Assembly: GCF_016925615.1 (NCBI RefSeq)
Contig: NZ_CP070499.1
Location: 558,001 to 622,000 of the forward strand
Length of the DNA: 64,000 nucleotides
From: Natronosporangium hydrolyticum
Lineage (GTDB): Bacteria; Actinomycetota; Actinomycetes; Mycobacteriales; Micromonosporaceae
Reading direction: 5' to 3'
In this document: positions 34,035-44,402 of the stretch, in pieces
Layout of the letters: every line of letters begins with the position of its first letter
Position numbering within the stretch: position 1 is the first letter of the stretch
Translations under genes and position numbers: made by a program
The notes under the pieces: model-generated
The model's database searches: none
What the model saw: the letters and a program-made list of their open reading frames with translations, nothing else
What the model was told of the DNA's origin: nothing

Positions 34035-35612
34035 TCAGGCCCGGGTGAGCGCGGTACCGGCGCCGCGGTGCCGCGCCACCAGCCGCTTGGTGGACCGTTC
34101 CAGGCGTACCCGGTGGCCACCGGCGCGCAGCGCCGTCATCATCTCGTCCACGGTGTGGGGCAGCGCCGCCGGTTCGTGGTCGGCCTGGAAGAGCAGCAGC
34201 GTCCGCCACAGACCCTGCACCCGGGGGTAGAGCGTCAACCCTTGCCGGAGCACCCACGCCACCGCCGCCGGGTCCTGACGTTCCGCCGCCAGCGCGGCGG
34301 CCCGCCGGACTGACTTGATCACCAGGGGGCGCAGTTGCGTTTCCCGGTCGACGACCCGCTGCGCGGCGGGGAGCAGTGGGGTGGCGGCGAGTAGCTCCCC
34401 CCGGATCAGCGACAGCGCGGTCAGCAGCCGGGCCCATTCGTTGTCCGGTTGGTCCACTGTGACTAGCTCCCGGAACAGGTGCCAATCGGAGCGGACATCG
34501 GCCGCCAGCCGCCAGCCGGTGCTGGTCGCCCGCAACCGCGGCAGGCCGGTGTGGTCGGCGCCGAGCCAGTCGTGCACGTGCCGGGCGGCGTCGGCGATCT
34601 GCCGTTCGTCGGTGAGCAGCCCGTGGACCAGCGACAACGGCGCCCCGGTGGGCCGGATGGCAGCGGTCGCGAGCAGGCTTGACAGCACCGGTCCGCGGGT
34701 CGGGTCGACCTCCCCCGGGGCGGAGATCCGCAGCGGGCCGAGGACCCCGACCGTGACCGGCGCCGGGCACCAGGCGTCCCGGACCTGGTCGGTCAGGGCC
34801 GGACCGGCGAGCGCGCGGGCGGCGGCCCGCCACGGGGTCGGCGGGGCGGCCGGCGGTGGGCTCGTGCCGATCGGGTCGACCAGTAGGTTCGCTGGCTCAA
34901 GGTATACCTGACCGTCCGGGCGGGCGTAGAAGTTCCAGCCGCCGGGCGGGGCCGGCTCGGGGCGTAGCACCACCGTGTCGGGGCGGGGCGGCGGGACCGG
35001 CTGGTGCGGCCCGGCCGTGATCAGGGTCAGCTCCCGCGACCAGGGGGCGGTCGCCACCGCCTGGGTGAGCGCAGTCACCAGCCGGTTTGCCGGACGCGGG
35101 TCGCCCACTATCCCGATCGGTCCGGGGGCGCGGGCCAGGTCGATCAGCACATGCCAACCGTCGCAGGTGCCGGCGAGCGTCAGCCCCGGGTACGGGCTTG
35201 GTCCGGGGGCCCAGTCGCGTACCTCGGCGGTGTCCACCACCCAGCACCGTCCGTCGAGGTCGCCGGGGAGCTGGCGCCACGGGGCGATCGCCGGAATCGG
35301 GGTTGGCCGAGCGAGCTGCAGCACCACTCGGTCGTATCCGACCAGCACCGAGGTGAGGTGGGGCAGCGGCGCGTCGACTTCCCGTAGCCGCGCCCGTAGG
35401 TGACACAGCGAGGTGAAGACCTGCGCCGCGAGTTTCGGGTCGCCGATGTCCCAGCTGCCGGGGGTGGGGGCGGGGTCGGGTGCGTCCGCCGTGCGGCGGC
35501 GGCGGCGCCAGGCACGCCAGGCGGGTTCGCCGAAGGCAGCTGCTCCGGCTACGGCGGCGCTGCCCAGCCCAACCGCGCCGAGGGTGATCCAGAGGGAGGT
35601 GTCGCCGGTCAC
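34035..35612 (-). CDS. Membrane-anchored protein with SARP/BTAD-like C-terminal region
   Basis: 525 residues, GTG start. One N-terminal transmembrane helix (LWITLGAVGLGSAAVAGAAA) is followed by a basic RRRRR stretch, placing the bulk in the cytoplasm. A middle domain of unknown type covers about residues 60-270. From about residue 285, VTVGVLGPLRISAPGEVDPT resembles the winged-helix start of SARP regulators (LGPL...). The segment ending LRATSTGWRLAADVRSDWHLF matches their GGYxL strand, and a helical BTAD-like repeat follows. It is divergent from the AfsR-like gene at 35681 (68 bases). It may sense or relay a signal at the membrane; this is inference. Confidence 0.6.
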   Translation of the reverse strand: MTGDTSLWITLGAVGLGSAAVAGAAAFGEPAWRAWRRRRRTADAPDPAPTPGSWDIGDPKLAAQVFTSLCHLRARLREVDAPLPHLTSVLVGYDRVVLQLARPTPIPAIAPWRQLPGDLDGRCWVVDTAEVRDWAPGPSPYPGLTLAGTCDGWHVLIDLARAPGPIGIVGDPRPANRLVTALTQAVATAPWSRELTLITAGPHQPVPPPRPDTVVLRPEPAPPGGWNFYARPDGQVYLEPANLLVDPIGTSPPPAAPPTPWRAAARALAGPALTDQVRDAWCPAPVTVGVLGPLRISAPGEVDPTRGPVLSSLLATAAIRPTGAPLSLVHGLLTDERQIADAARHVHDWLGADHTGLPRLRATSTGWRLAADVRSDWHLFRELVTVDQPDNEWARLLTALSLIRGELLAATPLLPAAQRVVDRETQLRPLVIKSVRRAAALAAERQDPAAVAWVLRQGLTLYPRVQGLWRTLLLFQADHEPAALPHTVDEMMTALRAGGHRVRLERSTKRLVARHRGAGTALTRA

Positions 35613-35680
35613 GCGCCCAGCCTACGGACTGCCACCCGGGCCGGTACAGCGGCCGGTGCCCCGTACGCTAGAGAAGAGCT

Positions 35681-38600
35681 ATGGCACACCGGTTAGGCCC
35701 CTTGGTCCGCGACCTTCGGCGCGACGCCGGCCTGACCCAACAGCAGGCGGCAGATCTCGCCGGGATGAGCGTCGCCGCCCTGCGCGACCTCGAGCAGGGT
35801 CGGGTGACCGCGCCTCGTTCCCTCACGCTCCGGCGTCTCGCCGAGGCGCTGCGGCTTCCGGCGCTCGAAACGGAGGAGCTGCTGCGGTGGGCAACCCCTG
35901 GGCAGGTGCCGGATCCGGGGTTGTGGCTGCAGGTGTTGGGGCCGTTGGCGGTGCAGGTTGCGGGCGCACCGGTGGAGATCGCGTCGAAGCCGCAACGTCG
36001 GCTGCTGGGGGTGTTGGCGCTCCATCCGCAGCTGACGGTGAGCCATGAAGCCCTGGTCGAGGCGGTGTGGGGGGCGGCGCCCCCGGCGAACGCACCCGAG
36101 CTGCTGCGGATTCACATTTCCCGGTTGCGGCGCCGGTTGGGTGGCCGGCCCGAGCCGGACGGGCCGGGGCTGCTCACCGCTGCCCCGGGAGGTTATCTAC
36201 TCGGCGTATCCGAGAATCAGCTCGACGTGTTGATGTTCGAACGGTTGCTGGCTCGGGGGAGGCAGGCCAGTCGGGAGGCCGACCCGGACCGGGCCTGCCG
36301 CAGCTTCGCCGACGCGATCGCGCTGTGGCGCGGCGATCCGCTGGCCGAACTCGGCCTTTCGGCGCATCCGGCGGTCGCCACGTTGACCCGCCAGTGGCGC
36401 TGGGCGGTGGTGGAGTACGCGACGGTGGCGAATGCAGTCGGCCGCCCGCGGTTGGTGATCGAGCCGTTGCGGCAGGTGGTCGGGGCCGATCCGCAGCATG
36501 AGGCGGCGCAGGCGCAACTGCTGATCGCGTTGGCCGCCACCGGCGAGCGGGCGGCGGCGCTGGGTCAGTTCGAGGAGGTGCGCGGGCTGCTCGCCGACGA
36601 GCTGGGCGCCGATCCCGGGCCGGAGCTGCGCCACGCGTACCAGCAGGTACGCGGGGAGAGCACCGCCGGTCGGGAACGGATCGCGGTCTCGGCGTACCGG
36701 CAGTTGCCGCCGGATCTGACCGACTTCACCGGCCGGGAGACCGAGCTGCAGGAGTTGTCGAAGCGGATGGCGGCCGCTGCCGGCGCCGGTACCGCGCTGG
36801 TCATCTCCTCTGTAGAGGGTATGGCGGGGGTGGGGAAAACCTGGCTGGCGGTGCATCTGGCCCACCGGCTGCTCGCGGCGGGGCACGGCACCGAGGTGCA
36901 GCTCTCGGTGGATCTGCGTGGTCACGCCGACGAGCCGCCGGCCGACCCGGCCGCGGTGCTCGCCTCGTTCCTGTTGCTGCTGGGGGTTCCGGGGGAGCAG
37001 ATCCCGGACGACCCGGTGGGCCGAAGCGCGCTGTACCGGGACCGACTGTTCGACCGGCGGGCGCTGGTGCTGCTCGACAACGCCGCCGACGAGGAGCAGG
37101 TACGCCCATTGTTGCCGGCCGGGCCGAACAACCTGGTGGTGGTGACCAGTCGCCGGTCGTTGGCGCTGGACGGCGCGCAGGTGCTGCCGCTGGACGTGTT
37201 CGCGCCGGCGGAGGCGGTGGGGCTGCTGCGTAGGGTGGCCGGCGTAGATCGGGTGGCGCGGGAGCCGGCGGCCGCTGCCCGGCTCGCCGAGCTTTGTGGA
37301 CACCTGCCGTTGGCGGTCTCGCTAGTGGCGCGCCGGCTGCGTGCCCGCCCTGGCTGGCGGCTGGCCGAGCTGGTGGAGCGGTTGACGGTGGCCGGTGACC
37401 GGTTGGGGGAGCTGGCCGCCGGCAGTGCGCAGTTGCGGGCGATCTTCGAGTTGTCGGGCCAGGCGCTGCCTGAGCCGGTGCACCGGATGTTCCGGTTGCT
37501 CGGGCTGCATCCGGGGCGGGAGGTCGATGCCGAGGCGGCGGCGGCGCTCGCGGAGCTGCCGCCGGTGGCGGCCCGGCGCCTGCTCGACCAGTTGGTGGAC
37601 GAGCATCTCGCCACAATGGTCACCGGCGAGCGGTACCGGTTGCACGACCTGCTCCGCGACTATGCCCGGGAGTTGGGGGCGGTCCGGGACCCGGCGCCGG
37701 CGCGGCGCGCCGCACTTACCAGGCTGCTCGAGTACTACCTGCACACGGTGGCCCGCGCCACCGATCGGCTGCTGGCGCAGCGGGCCCGGGTGTCGTTGGT
37801 GGGCACCGACCCGCAGCTGGGCCCGTCGCTGCCGGATCGCCCGGCCGCGGTGGCGTGGCTGCAGGCTGAGCATGCGGTGCTGGTGGCGATGGTCGGCTAC
37901 GCCGCCGAGCAGGGCTGGCCGACTCACGCCTGGCAGCTCGCGTACGAGTTGCGGGCGTACTTCGGCATGCATGGCCACATCCTGGACTGGGTCGATACCC
38001 AGGAGGCTGCGCTGCGGGCGGTGCTCGACGCCGGGGACCGGCGGGGCGAGCTGGAGCTGCGCACCTTCCTCGGCTCGGCCTACCTGGACCAGGGACGCAA
38101 CCGGCTGGCGTTGGACCAGTTGGAGCAGGCGTTGGTGCGGCACCGAGAGCTGCCGGCCGGCGATGCCCTGGCCGAGGAGGCGCTGGCCGAGGGGGCGCTG
38201 GCCCGGGAGCTGAACATCCGCAGCCTGCTCGGCGTCGCCTGCAAGGAGCTGGGGCGGTTCCCTGAAGCGCTCACCCACTATCAGGAGGCGCTGCACCTCG
38301 CCGAAGGGCGGGATTCTTACCGGGAAGGGGCGTTGCGGACCAACCTCAGCGTGCTGCTGGTGGAGCTGGCGCGGCCGGCCGAGGCGAGAGCCAACTGTCT
38401 GCGCGCGCTGGCGCTGGTCCAGCAGGTCGGCGACGTTGACGGCGAGTGTCTGGTGCTGACCAACTTGGGCGATGCCTGCCGACGGCTTGGCGAGTTCGCC
38501 GCGGCCCGCGACTATCTGGGGCGGGCGCTGCAGCTCGCCGACGAGCACGGCTTCCGGCCCCGTCGGGCCTACACGCTGCACCGACTCGGCAACACCTGTC

Positions 38601-38956
38601 ATGACCAGGGGGACCTGCCCGCGGCACGGGAGCAGCTCCGGGAGGCATGGTCGCTGCTGCGGCAGGACACCCCGGGGGCCCAGCTGGAGAGTGAGATGCT
38701 GGTGGATCTGGCCGCGGTCCAGCTGGCGCTGGACGAGCCCGATGCGGCGGTCGAGCTGCTCCGGGACGCGGTCGGGATCGCGGAGAGCAGCGGTTCCCGA
38801 TACCAGCAGGCCCGGGCGTTCGCCGGGCTCGCCGACCACGCCCGGGTGGCCGGCGAGCCGGAACGCGTCGCCGAGTACCGGCGGCGCGCCGAAGCCCTCT
38901 TCGCCGAGCTGGGCGTGCCGGTCACTGCACCGGCGGTAGGTGAGCCAGCTGAATGA
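35681..38956 (+). CDS. XRE-SARP-NB-ARC-TPR (AfsR-like) transcriptional regulator 1
   Basis: 1091 residues. Domains in order: XRE helix-turn-helix (residues 6-70, DAGLTQQQAADLAGMSVAAL), SARP winged helix (about 80-175, WLQVLGPLAVQVAG ... LLTAAPGGYLLGV), BTAD (about 185-320), NB-ARC STAND ATPase (Walker A GMAGVGKTWLAV near 380; VLLDNAADEEQVRPLL), winged helix, then TPR repeats to about 1070. ATP-dependent oligomerising activators of this type control secondary metabolism or development. Its last 35 bases overlap the 3' end of eccC on the other strand. It is a paralogue of the regulator at 48389, and its position suggests control of the secretion locus. Confidence 0.9.
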   Translation: MAHRLGPLVRDLRRDAGLTQQQAADLAGMSVAALRDLEQGRVTAPRSLTLRRLAEALRLPALETEELLRWATPGQVPDPGLWLQVLGPLAVQVAGAPVEIASKPQRRLLGVLALHPQLTVSHEALVEAVWGAAPPANAPELLRIHISRLRRRLGGRPEPDGPGLLTAAPGGYLLGVSENQLDVLMFERLLARGRQASREADPDRACRSFADAIALWRGDPLAELGLSAHPAVATLTRQWRWAVVEYATVANAVGRPRLVIEPLRQVVGADPQHEAAQAQLLIALAATGERAAALGQFEEVRGLLADELGADPGPELRHAYQQVRGESTAGRERIAVSAYRQLPPDLTDFTGRETELQELSKRMAAAAGAGTALVISSVEGMAGVGKTWLAVHLAHRLLAAGHGTEVQLSVDLRGHADEPPADPAAVLASFLLLLGVPGEQIPDDPVGRSALYRDRLFDRRALVLLDNAADEEQVRPLLPAGPNNLVVVTSRRSLALDGAQVLPLDVFAPAEAVGLLRRVAGVDRVAREPAAAARLAELCGHLPLAVSLVARRLRARPGWRLAELVERLTVAGDRLGELAAGSAQLRAIFELSGQALPEPVHRMFRLLGLHPGREVDAEAAAALAELPPVAARRLLDQLVDEHLATMVTGERYRLHDLLRDYARELGAVRDPAPARRAALTRLLEYYLHTVARATDRLLAQRARVSLVGTDPQLGPSLPDRPAAVAWLQAEHAVLVAMVGYAAEQGWPTHAWQLAYELRAYFGMHGHILDWVDTQEAALRAVLDAGDRRGELELRTFLGSAYLDQGRNRLALDQLEQALVRHRELPAGDALAEEALAEGALARELNIRSLLGVACKELGRFPEALTHYQEALHLAEGRDSYREGALRTNLSVLLVELARPAEARANCLRALALVQQVGDVDGECLVLTNLGDACRRLGEFAAARDYLGRALQLADEHGFRPRRAYTLHRLGNTCHDQGDLPAAREQLREAWSLLRQDTPGAQLESEMLVDLAAVQLALDEPDAAVELLRDAVGIAESSGSRYQQARAFAGLADHARVAGEPERVAEYRRRAEALFAELGVPVTAPAVGEPAE

Positions 38957-41900
38957 GCTCGGCGTTGCCGCCGCGGCTGGTGAGCCAACCGCGGCCGGGC
39001 GGCATCGGCTGCGCCCGGAGATTGCCGAGCAGCGGCCCTTCCTCCCGGCTGCCGGACATCAGGATGCCGGGGGAGGCGAGGTCGCGGATGCGGGAGATGA
39101 CCGGGTCGAACATCGCTCGGCCGGCACCGCCGCTGCGACGGACCAGGATCAGGTGTAGGCCGATGTCTCGGCCCTGGGTGACCAGGTCCAGCATGGAGAC
39201 GAGCGGGTTGTCGTGTGGGCTGGTGGCGACGAGGTCGTAGTCGTCGATCAGGATGAACACCTCCGGGCCCGTCCACCAGCTGCGGTGGCGCAGTTGCTCA
39301 GGGGTCACATCCTCGCCAGGGAGCCGTTTCTGTAGCGCGGCCATGGTCTGCCGCACCAGCTTCTTGAGCTGCTCGGCGCTCGAGGCGTAGTCGAGCCGGT
39401 ACTCGTCGGGCACCAGCCCGAGCAGGCTCCGCCGAAAGTCGACAACCGACAGTTGCGCTTCGTTCGGGGAGTAGCGGCTCATGATGCCGGAGGCCAGGAC
39501 TCGTAGGAAGGAACTCTTGCCGCACTCGACATCGGCGAAGAGCAGCGCGTGAGGCTCCGCGCTGAAGTCCAGATAGACCGGCTGCAGGTCGCGTTCGGCG
39601 ACACCGATCGGCACCCGCCGGTCGTCGGCGCCCGGCTCGGGCAGGTCCCGGTAGGCCAGCAGGTCGGGCAGCATCCGCACCGAGGGGGCGGCGTCGTGCC
39701 GCCAGGCGTCGTTGACCGCGGTGACGAAGTGGCTCACGCCGGCTGAGAGGTCCTCCGCGCTGGCGCGCCCGTCGATCCGCGAAACCCCGGACAGGAAATG
39801 GTATCCGTCCGGGGTGAGGCCGCGCCCCGGGCTTTGCTCCGGGACACTGGCGGCCTGCCGGCGCCCCACCTGGGAGTCGATAGCGTCGCCGAGCTTCAAC
39901 TCCAGCCTGGTGGCGAACATGTCCCGCACGTTCAACCGGAGGTCCATCCACCGGTTGGCCGCGACCATGACGTGGATGCCGTAGCCGAGCCCCCGGTTGA
40001 CCAGGTCGATGACCTTCGGTTCCAGGTCTTCGTACTCGCTGCGAAGGGTGCTCCAACCGTCGATCACCACGAACACGTCGCCGAACCGTTCCTCCGGGAC
40101 CTGGCCGTCGCGCAGCAGTCGGCGATAGGTGGCGATGCCGTCCACGCCGCGTGCCGCGAACCGTTGCTCCCGCTCGGCGAGCAGACTGGCCGCCTCACCG
40201 ATGCTACGGCGCACCTGGTCCCGGTCCCGGCGGGTGGCGACCCCGCTGACGTGGGCGAGGTCGCGGATGGCGGTCAGCCCACCACCGCCGAAGTCGAGGC
40301 AGAAGAACTGCACCTCCCGGGGGGTGTGGGTGAGCGCCAGGCTCGCCAACAGGGTGCGCAGGACCGTGCTCTTGCCGCTGCGCGCGCCGCCCACCACAAT
40401 GGCGTGACCACCGCCGGCCGAGAAATCCAGCCAACAGGTGTCCCGCCGCTGGTCGTACGGCTTGTCTACCACTCCGGCGACCGCCCACATGCGTCCGTGC
40501 AGCTCCTGATCGGCGGTGGTGAGCCCTCGCTGTGGGTCGGCTATCAGCTCACCGAGAAGCTGGTCGAGGGTGGGCGGATCGGTCAGCGGCGGCAGCCAGA
40601 CCTGGTGGGCGGGTGCACCCTGGTTTTCCAACCGACTCACCAGCACGTCGAGGAGGCTGTCGCCGGTCTCGGCGTCGGGCTCGTCGCCCGGTGTCGCCCT
40701 GGCGACGGGCGCCTCGGCGACCTGTGACACCCGGTACCGGGTCGAGTAGTCCTGAATCGGTTCCACGCGATGTCCATCCTCAGTGGTTCGGCCGGCGACG
40801 CCACGTTGTTGGCGGCCGGAAACGTAGGCCGCCCGGAATCTGGTCAGGGTGTCGGCCTCGGTCTTGAGAAGTCCATTGCCGGGTGATCGCGGCAACTGGT
40901 ATGCGTCGGGTACCCCCAACACGGTGCGGCTCTCCATAGCGGAGAAGGTGCGAAGCCCGATCCGGTACGACAGGTGGGATTCGAGCCCGCGAAGTTTGCC
41001 CTCATCGAGTCGCTGCGAGGCGAGTAGCAGGTGCACGCCGAGGGACCTGCCCACCCGGCCGATCTGTACGAACATGTCGATGAAGTCCGGCCGGGCGGTG
41101 AGCAGCTCCGAGAACTCGTCGACGATCACCAGCAGCGCCGGCAGCGGCGCGAGCGGCGCGCCCGCCGCCCGAGCTCTCTCGTAGTCGCGCTGTGAGGCGT
41201 AGTTGCCGGCGGCCCGTAGCAGCTCCTGGCGGCGCAGCAGCTCGCCCTGGATCGCGTCCAGCATCCGGTCCACCAGATGCAGCTCGTCGGCGAGGTTGGT
41301 GATGACGGCACTGGTGTGGGGCAGTTGGTCGAGCCGGGTGAAGGTGGCGCCACCCTTGAAGTCCACCAGCACCAGGTTGAGGATCTCGGAGCTGTGGGTC
41401 ACCGCCAGCGCCAGCACCAGAGTCCGCAGCAGTTCGGATTTTCCGGAGCCGGTCGCCCCGACCAGCAGCCCGTGTGGGCCCATGCCGTCCTGTGCGGACT
41501 CCTTCAGGTCGAGTTCGAGCGGCCGCCCGTCGCCGTCGATGCCGATCGCCACCCGCAGCCGGTCCCGCTGTGACCGGGCGGCCCAGGTCTGCCCGAGGTC
41601 GAAGTCGTACGGGTCGCCGATGCCGAGGAGTTCGGTGAGTTCGAGGCTGACGGCGAGCGGCTGGTCGCTGACGGACAACGCGGACATCCGCAGCGGTGCC
41701 AGGCTCCGGACCAGCCCCTGGATGCCGACGAGTGGGAACGCGTCGGCGCGCCCCACATTGCCGGAGCCGTCGATGGTGCGGCTGGTCAGGGTGGCGTCCT
41801 CGCCGATCGTCAGCACCAGTTTGGTTGGATCGAGCAGGCGGGGTGGGGTGGTGGCGAGATCAATGACGGTGACGCCCTCCAGGCCACCGTCGATGAGCAG

Positions 41901-42905
41901 GTGCTCGGAGCCGTCGGTGTCGCCGCCGTCGATGACGACGAAGAGGTGCGCGTTGCCTTCGATCGGCGCCGAGTGCGGGTCGAACCTGGGCCGCTTGGCG
42001 ATGACGTCGTCGAGCATCGCTTCCAACCCGGTGACGCTGTGTGCGACCAGGCGCAGTTGGCCCACGCCGTCGAGCTTGCTGGGGTGCATCGCGTGCGGCA
42101 GCCACTTCGCCCAGTCCCACGCCTCCCGGTCGCCGGGGTGGACGCAGAACGCGGTCAGGACGTCACCTGGGGCGTGGAAGACGCTGAGCTGCGCGACGAG
42201 CGCGCGGGCGAAGGCACGTTTACGCTCCTGGTCGCCGGAGACGTAGATTCGGGCGAATCCGCGCAGCGCCACCGCGACCGGCAGGTCCGGCACCGTCGAG
42301 TAGGTGGTGACGAACTTCCGCAACGCCATGGCACACAACGGCTCCAGCTCATCTACCGGTTTCGTCTCCGGTGGTACCAACGGTGTGGCGAGTTCCTGCG
42401 GCCCGACCCCGATCCGGATCACGGTGTAGTCCCAGTCGCCGGGGCGCCGTTCCCACAGTCGGGCGCTCTGGGCGGTGCTCCAGAGCTTCGCCGGGTCCGG
42501 GTGCCGGTAGAACATCGCCTTGCGTTGCCGGTCGATGGTCTGCCGGACCTGCGCCCGGAGTTGGCTGAGCCGCCGCATGTAGCGGCGCCGTTCCTGCACC
42601 ATCTCCTGCTTGCTGGGGCCTTGGCTCTGCTGGTTGAGCACCATGAAGGCGACCATGCCGAGGACGCCGACCACCATCAGTCCGCCGATGACGTAGATGA
42701 GCGGTCCCATCCGGTCCAGCCGGAAGACGAACATCATCAGCATCATCGCGCCCATCATGCAGACCATGGGCAGGATGATCAGTGAGCGTGCCCAGCCCTT
42801 GCCGGCCGGCGGCGGGTTCTCGGGCGGCGGTTCCAGCACGACATCGCCGGACGGCAGCTCCGGGGCTGGTTGCCGGACGGGGCGGCTGGCGATCACAGTG
42901 GACAT
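38922..42905 (-). CDS. eccC: Type VII secretion ATPase EccC
   Basis: 1327 residues from ATG 42905, with GGAAGGG upstream; the open frame upstream of it is a shadow of eccB. Two transmembrane helices (about residues 45-95) precede three FtsK/SpoIIIE ATPase domains: Walker A1 GATGSGKS near 485, A2 GGARSGKS near 842, A3 ADVECGKS near 1127. The first domain has VLVDFKGGATF and VIVDEFSEL. It is a single-chain EccC (Ca plus Cb fused) that drives export of Esx substrates. Follows eccB by 14 bases. Confidence 0.94.
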   Translation of the reverse strand: MSTVIASRPVRQPAPELPSGDVVLEPPPENPPPAGKGWARSLIILPMVCMMGAMMLMMFVFRLDRMGPLIYVIGGLMVVGVLGMVAFMVLNQQSQGPSKQEMVQERRRYMRRLSQLRAQVRQTIDRQRKAMFYRHPDPAKLWSTAQSARLWERRPGDWDYTVIRIGVGPQELATPLVPPETKPVDELEPLCAMALRKFVTTYSTVPDLPVAVALRGFARIYVSGDQERKRAFARALVAQLSVFHAPGDVLTAFCVHPGDREAWDWAKWLPHAMHPSKLDGVGQLRLVAHSVTGLEAMLDDVIAKRPRFDPHSAPIEGNAHLFVVIDGGDTDGSEHLLIDGGLEGVTVIDLATTPPRLLDPTKLVLTIGEDATLTSRTIDGSGNVGRADAFPLVGIQGLVRSLAPLRMSALSVSDQPLAVSLELTELLGIGDPYDFDLGQTWAARSQRDRLRVAIGIDGDGRPLELDLKESAQDGMGPHGLLVGATGSGKSELLRTLVLALAVTHSSEILNLVLVDFKGGATFTRLDQLPHTSAVITNLADELHLVDRMLDAIQGELLRRQELLRAAGNYASQRDYERARAAGAPLAPLPALLVIVDEFSELLTARPDFIDMFVQIGRVGRSLGVHLLLASQRLDEGKLRGLESHLSYRIGLRTFSAMESRTVLGVPDAYQLPRSPGNGLLKTEADTLTRFRAAYVSGRQQRGVAGRTTEDGHRVEPIQDYSTRYRVSQVAEAPVARATPGDEPDAETGDSLLDVLVSRLENQGAPAHQVWLPPLTDPPTLDQLLGELIADPQRGLTTADQELHGRMWAVAGVVDKPYDQRRDTCWLDFSAGGGHAIVVGGARSGKSTVLRTLLASLALTHTPREVQFFCLDFGGGGLTAIRDLAHVSGVATRRDRDQVRRSIGEAASLLAEREQRFAARGVDGIATYRRLLRDGQVPEERFGDVFVVIDGWSTLRSEYEDLEPKVIDLVNRGLGYGIHVMVAANRWMDLRLNVRDMFATRLELKLGDAIDSQVGRRQAASVPEQSPGRGLTPDGYHFLSGVSRIDGRASAEDLSAGVSHFVTAVNDAWRHDAAPSVRMLPDLLAYRDLPEPGADDRRVPIGVAERDLQPVYLDFSAEPHALLFADVECGKSSFLRVLASGIMSRYSPNEAQLSVVDFRRSLLGLVPDEYRLDYASSAEQLKKLVRQTMAALQKRLPGEDVTPEQLRHRSWWTGPEVFILIDDYDLVATSPHDNPLVSMLDLVTQGRDIGLHLILVRRSGGAGRAMFDPVISRIRDLASPGILMSGSREEGPLLGNLRAQPMPPGRGWLTSRGGNAELIQLAHLPPVQ

Positions 42906-42919
42906 ATCCCTTCCCCTTC

Positions 42920-44401
42920 TCAGCTGCCGACCGGGGCGGATTGTTGAGCCGCCTGCGGCGTGAGGGTCGGCCCGGCGGGGATTCGCTGCACCAGCGCGGC
43001 AGGCATATCGACCGCTTGGTCCGGGGTGTAACCGAGCACCTCCAACACATCTCCGGATGGCACCGCATACCGGATCCCCAGGTCGGTGACGAGGTAAAAG
43101 GAGCCGCTGGGAGCGCTGGCCGACGGCAGCGAGCGGACCACCGCGATCTCGCCCGGCGGCACGAACACCGAGTCCGCCAGCCGCGCTCCCTCCGCCGACT
43201 CGCCCCAGGTGGGCAGCGCCGCCCCGTTCCCGGCGGGCTCGGAACCGAGCGTCAGCTCCGGCGGCGACTCGACATCGTGAGTCTCGGCGCACAGCGATGA
43301 AACCTCGCCGTTCGGCGGCGGCAGCAACTCCGGTGCAGTGGGCGGTGGCGCAGCCTCGCCGCGCGCGGGCGCGAGCGCGCTACTGCCCGGCGCGGCGGCG
43401 GCCGCCGCCGCGGAGATCTCCTCGACCTCGACTTGATACTGCCCGTGCAGCAGCTGCAGCTGCAGCTCGGTCAGCGGCGCCAAGCCGTCGTCCATCACCA
43501 GGTAGTGCTGGTCACCGTTGGCCACCGGGTGGTAGACCACCGCGCCGATCTCCCGGCCGTCGACCGCGCTCGACTCGTCGCCCCGGTCGGGCAGCTCGAT
43601 CGGGCCCAGATCCTGTCCGGCCGGCAGTCCGTTCAACCACGCCGTCCCGGCCAGCACCTGCTCGGCCTGGAGGCCGTAAAGGGCGCGAACCAGCTGTTCC
43701 GGCTCGTCGCTGGCTAGCCGGTAGCGGTGGCTGCGCCAGATCAGAAACTGATCGCCCGCTGCGGAGTCCTCGACCAGCAGCGCCTGGTCGCCGAGGGCGG
43801 AGCCGCCGGACGGCGCCCGGCCCACCACCAAGGTGGTGGTGGTGAACGGCGAGCCGGCCGGGTCGGTGTCGAGAGTGGAACACAATGTCCATGGGGTGCC
43901 GACGGAGCGGTCCGCGGCGGGTAGCGACTCCGGGGCGCCGGGGATGCCGACCGTCGCGGCCCGAGGGAGACCGACCAGGTTGCGGCTGGCGACCCGTCGT
44001 GGCTCCGAGGTGTTGCTGCCGCCCCCGAACAGACCGCCGAGCAAGCCACCTTGCCTCCCCTCGCCGCTCGGCGCCGTGAGATGGCTGACCAGCTTGGCCG
44101 AGGTGAAGTTGAGCACCGGCTGGAGCGACCCATCGGCCAGGTAGACGTAGTGGGCGCCGGTCTCACGTTCGATGATGATGGCGCCCGGTTCCTGCCATCG
44201 GCCGGCCTGGTTTCCGCTGATCACTCCGTACACGCCGAACGCCACTGCCACCAGCGCCGCGACCATGACCCCGGCGAACGCCGCACCGACGCCGCGCCGC
44301 AGCGGATGCTGCTCGGGGTCGGTCTCGTGGACCATGACCGAGGAGACCACCCGCTGCATCATGAACTGGTACGAGTGGAGCTGATCGCGCCGGCTGGCCA
44401 T
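42920..44401 (-). CDS. eccB: Type VII secretion protein EccB
   Basis: 493 residues. Typical EccB: cytoplasmic MASRRDQLHSYQFMMQRVVSSV, one transmembrane helix near residues 40-62, then a periplasmic R-repeat domain with the conserved YVLADG-like HYVYLADGSLQPVLNFTSAKL. Two Cys (in WTLCST and SSLCAE) match the conserved disulfide. A Gly-rich loop (GGLLGGLFGGG) and a Pro/Ala-rich linker interrupt the domain. It starts 1 base before the eccD stop codon. Confidence 0.94.
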   Translation of the reverse strand: MASRRDQLHSYQFMMQRVVSSVMVHETDPEQHPLRRGVGAAFAGVMVAALVAVAFGVYGVISGNQAGRWQEPGAIIIERETGAHYVYLADGSLQPVLNFTSAKLVSHLTAPSGEGRQGGLLGGLFGGGSNTSEPRRVASRNLVGLPRAATVGIPGAPESLPAADRSVGTPWTLCSTLDTDPAGSPFTTTTLVVGRAPSGGSALGDQALLVEDSAAGDQFLIWRSHRYRLASDEPEQLVRALYGLQAEQVLAGTAWLNGLPAGQDLGPIELPDRGDESSAVDGREIGAVVYHPVANGDQHYLVMDDGLAPLTELQLQLLHGQYQVEVEEISAAAAAAAPGSSALAPARGEAAPPPTAPELLPPPNGEVSSLCAETHDVESPPELTLGSEPAGNGAALPTWGESAEGARLADSVFVPPGEIAVVRSLPSASAPSGSFYLVTDLGIRYAVPSGDVLEVLGYTPDQAVDMPAALVQRIPAGPTLTPQAAQQSAPVGS

Positions 44402-44402
44402 C

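Noticed and set aside
42906-43292. N-terminal extension of eccC into eccB
   Set aside because: Arg/Gly/Ala-rich shadow of eccB. The ATG at 42905 has a ribosome site and gives the normal EccC start.
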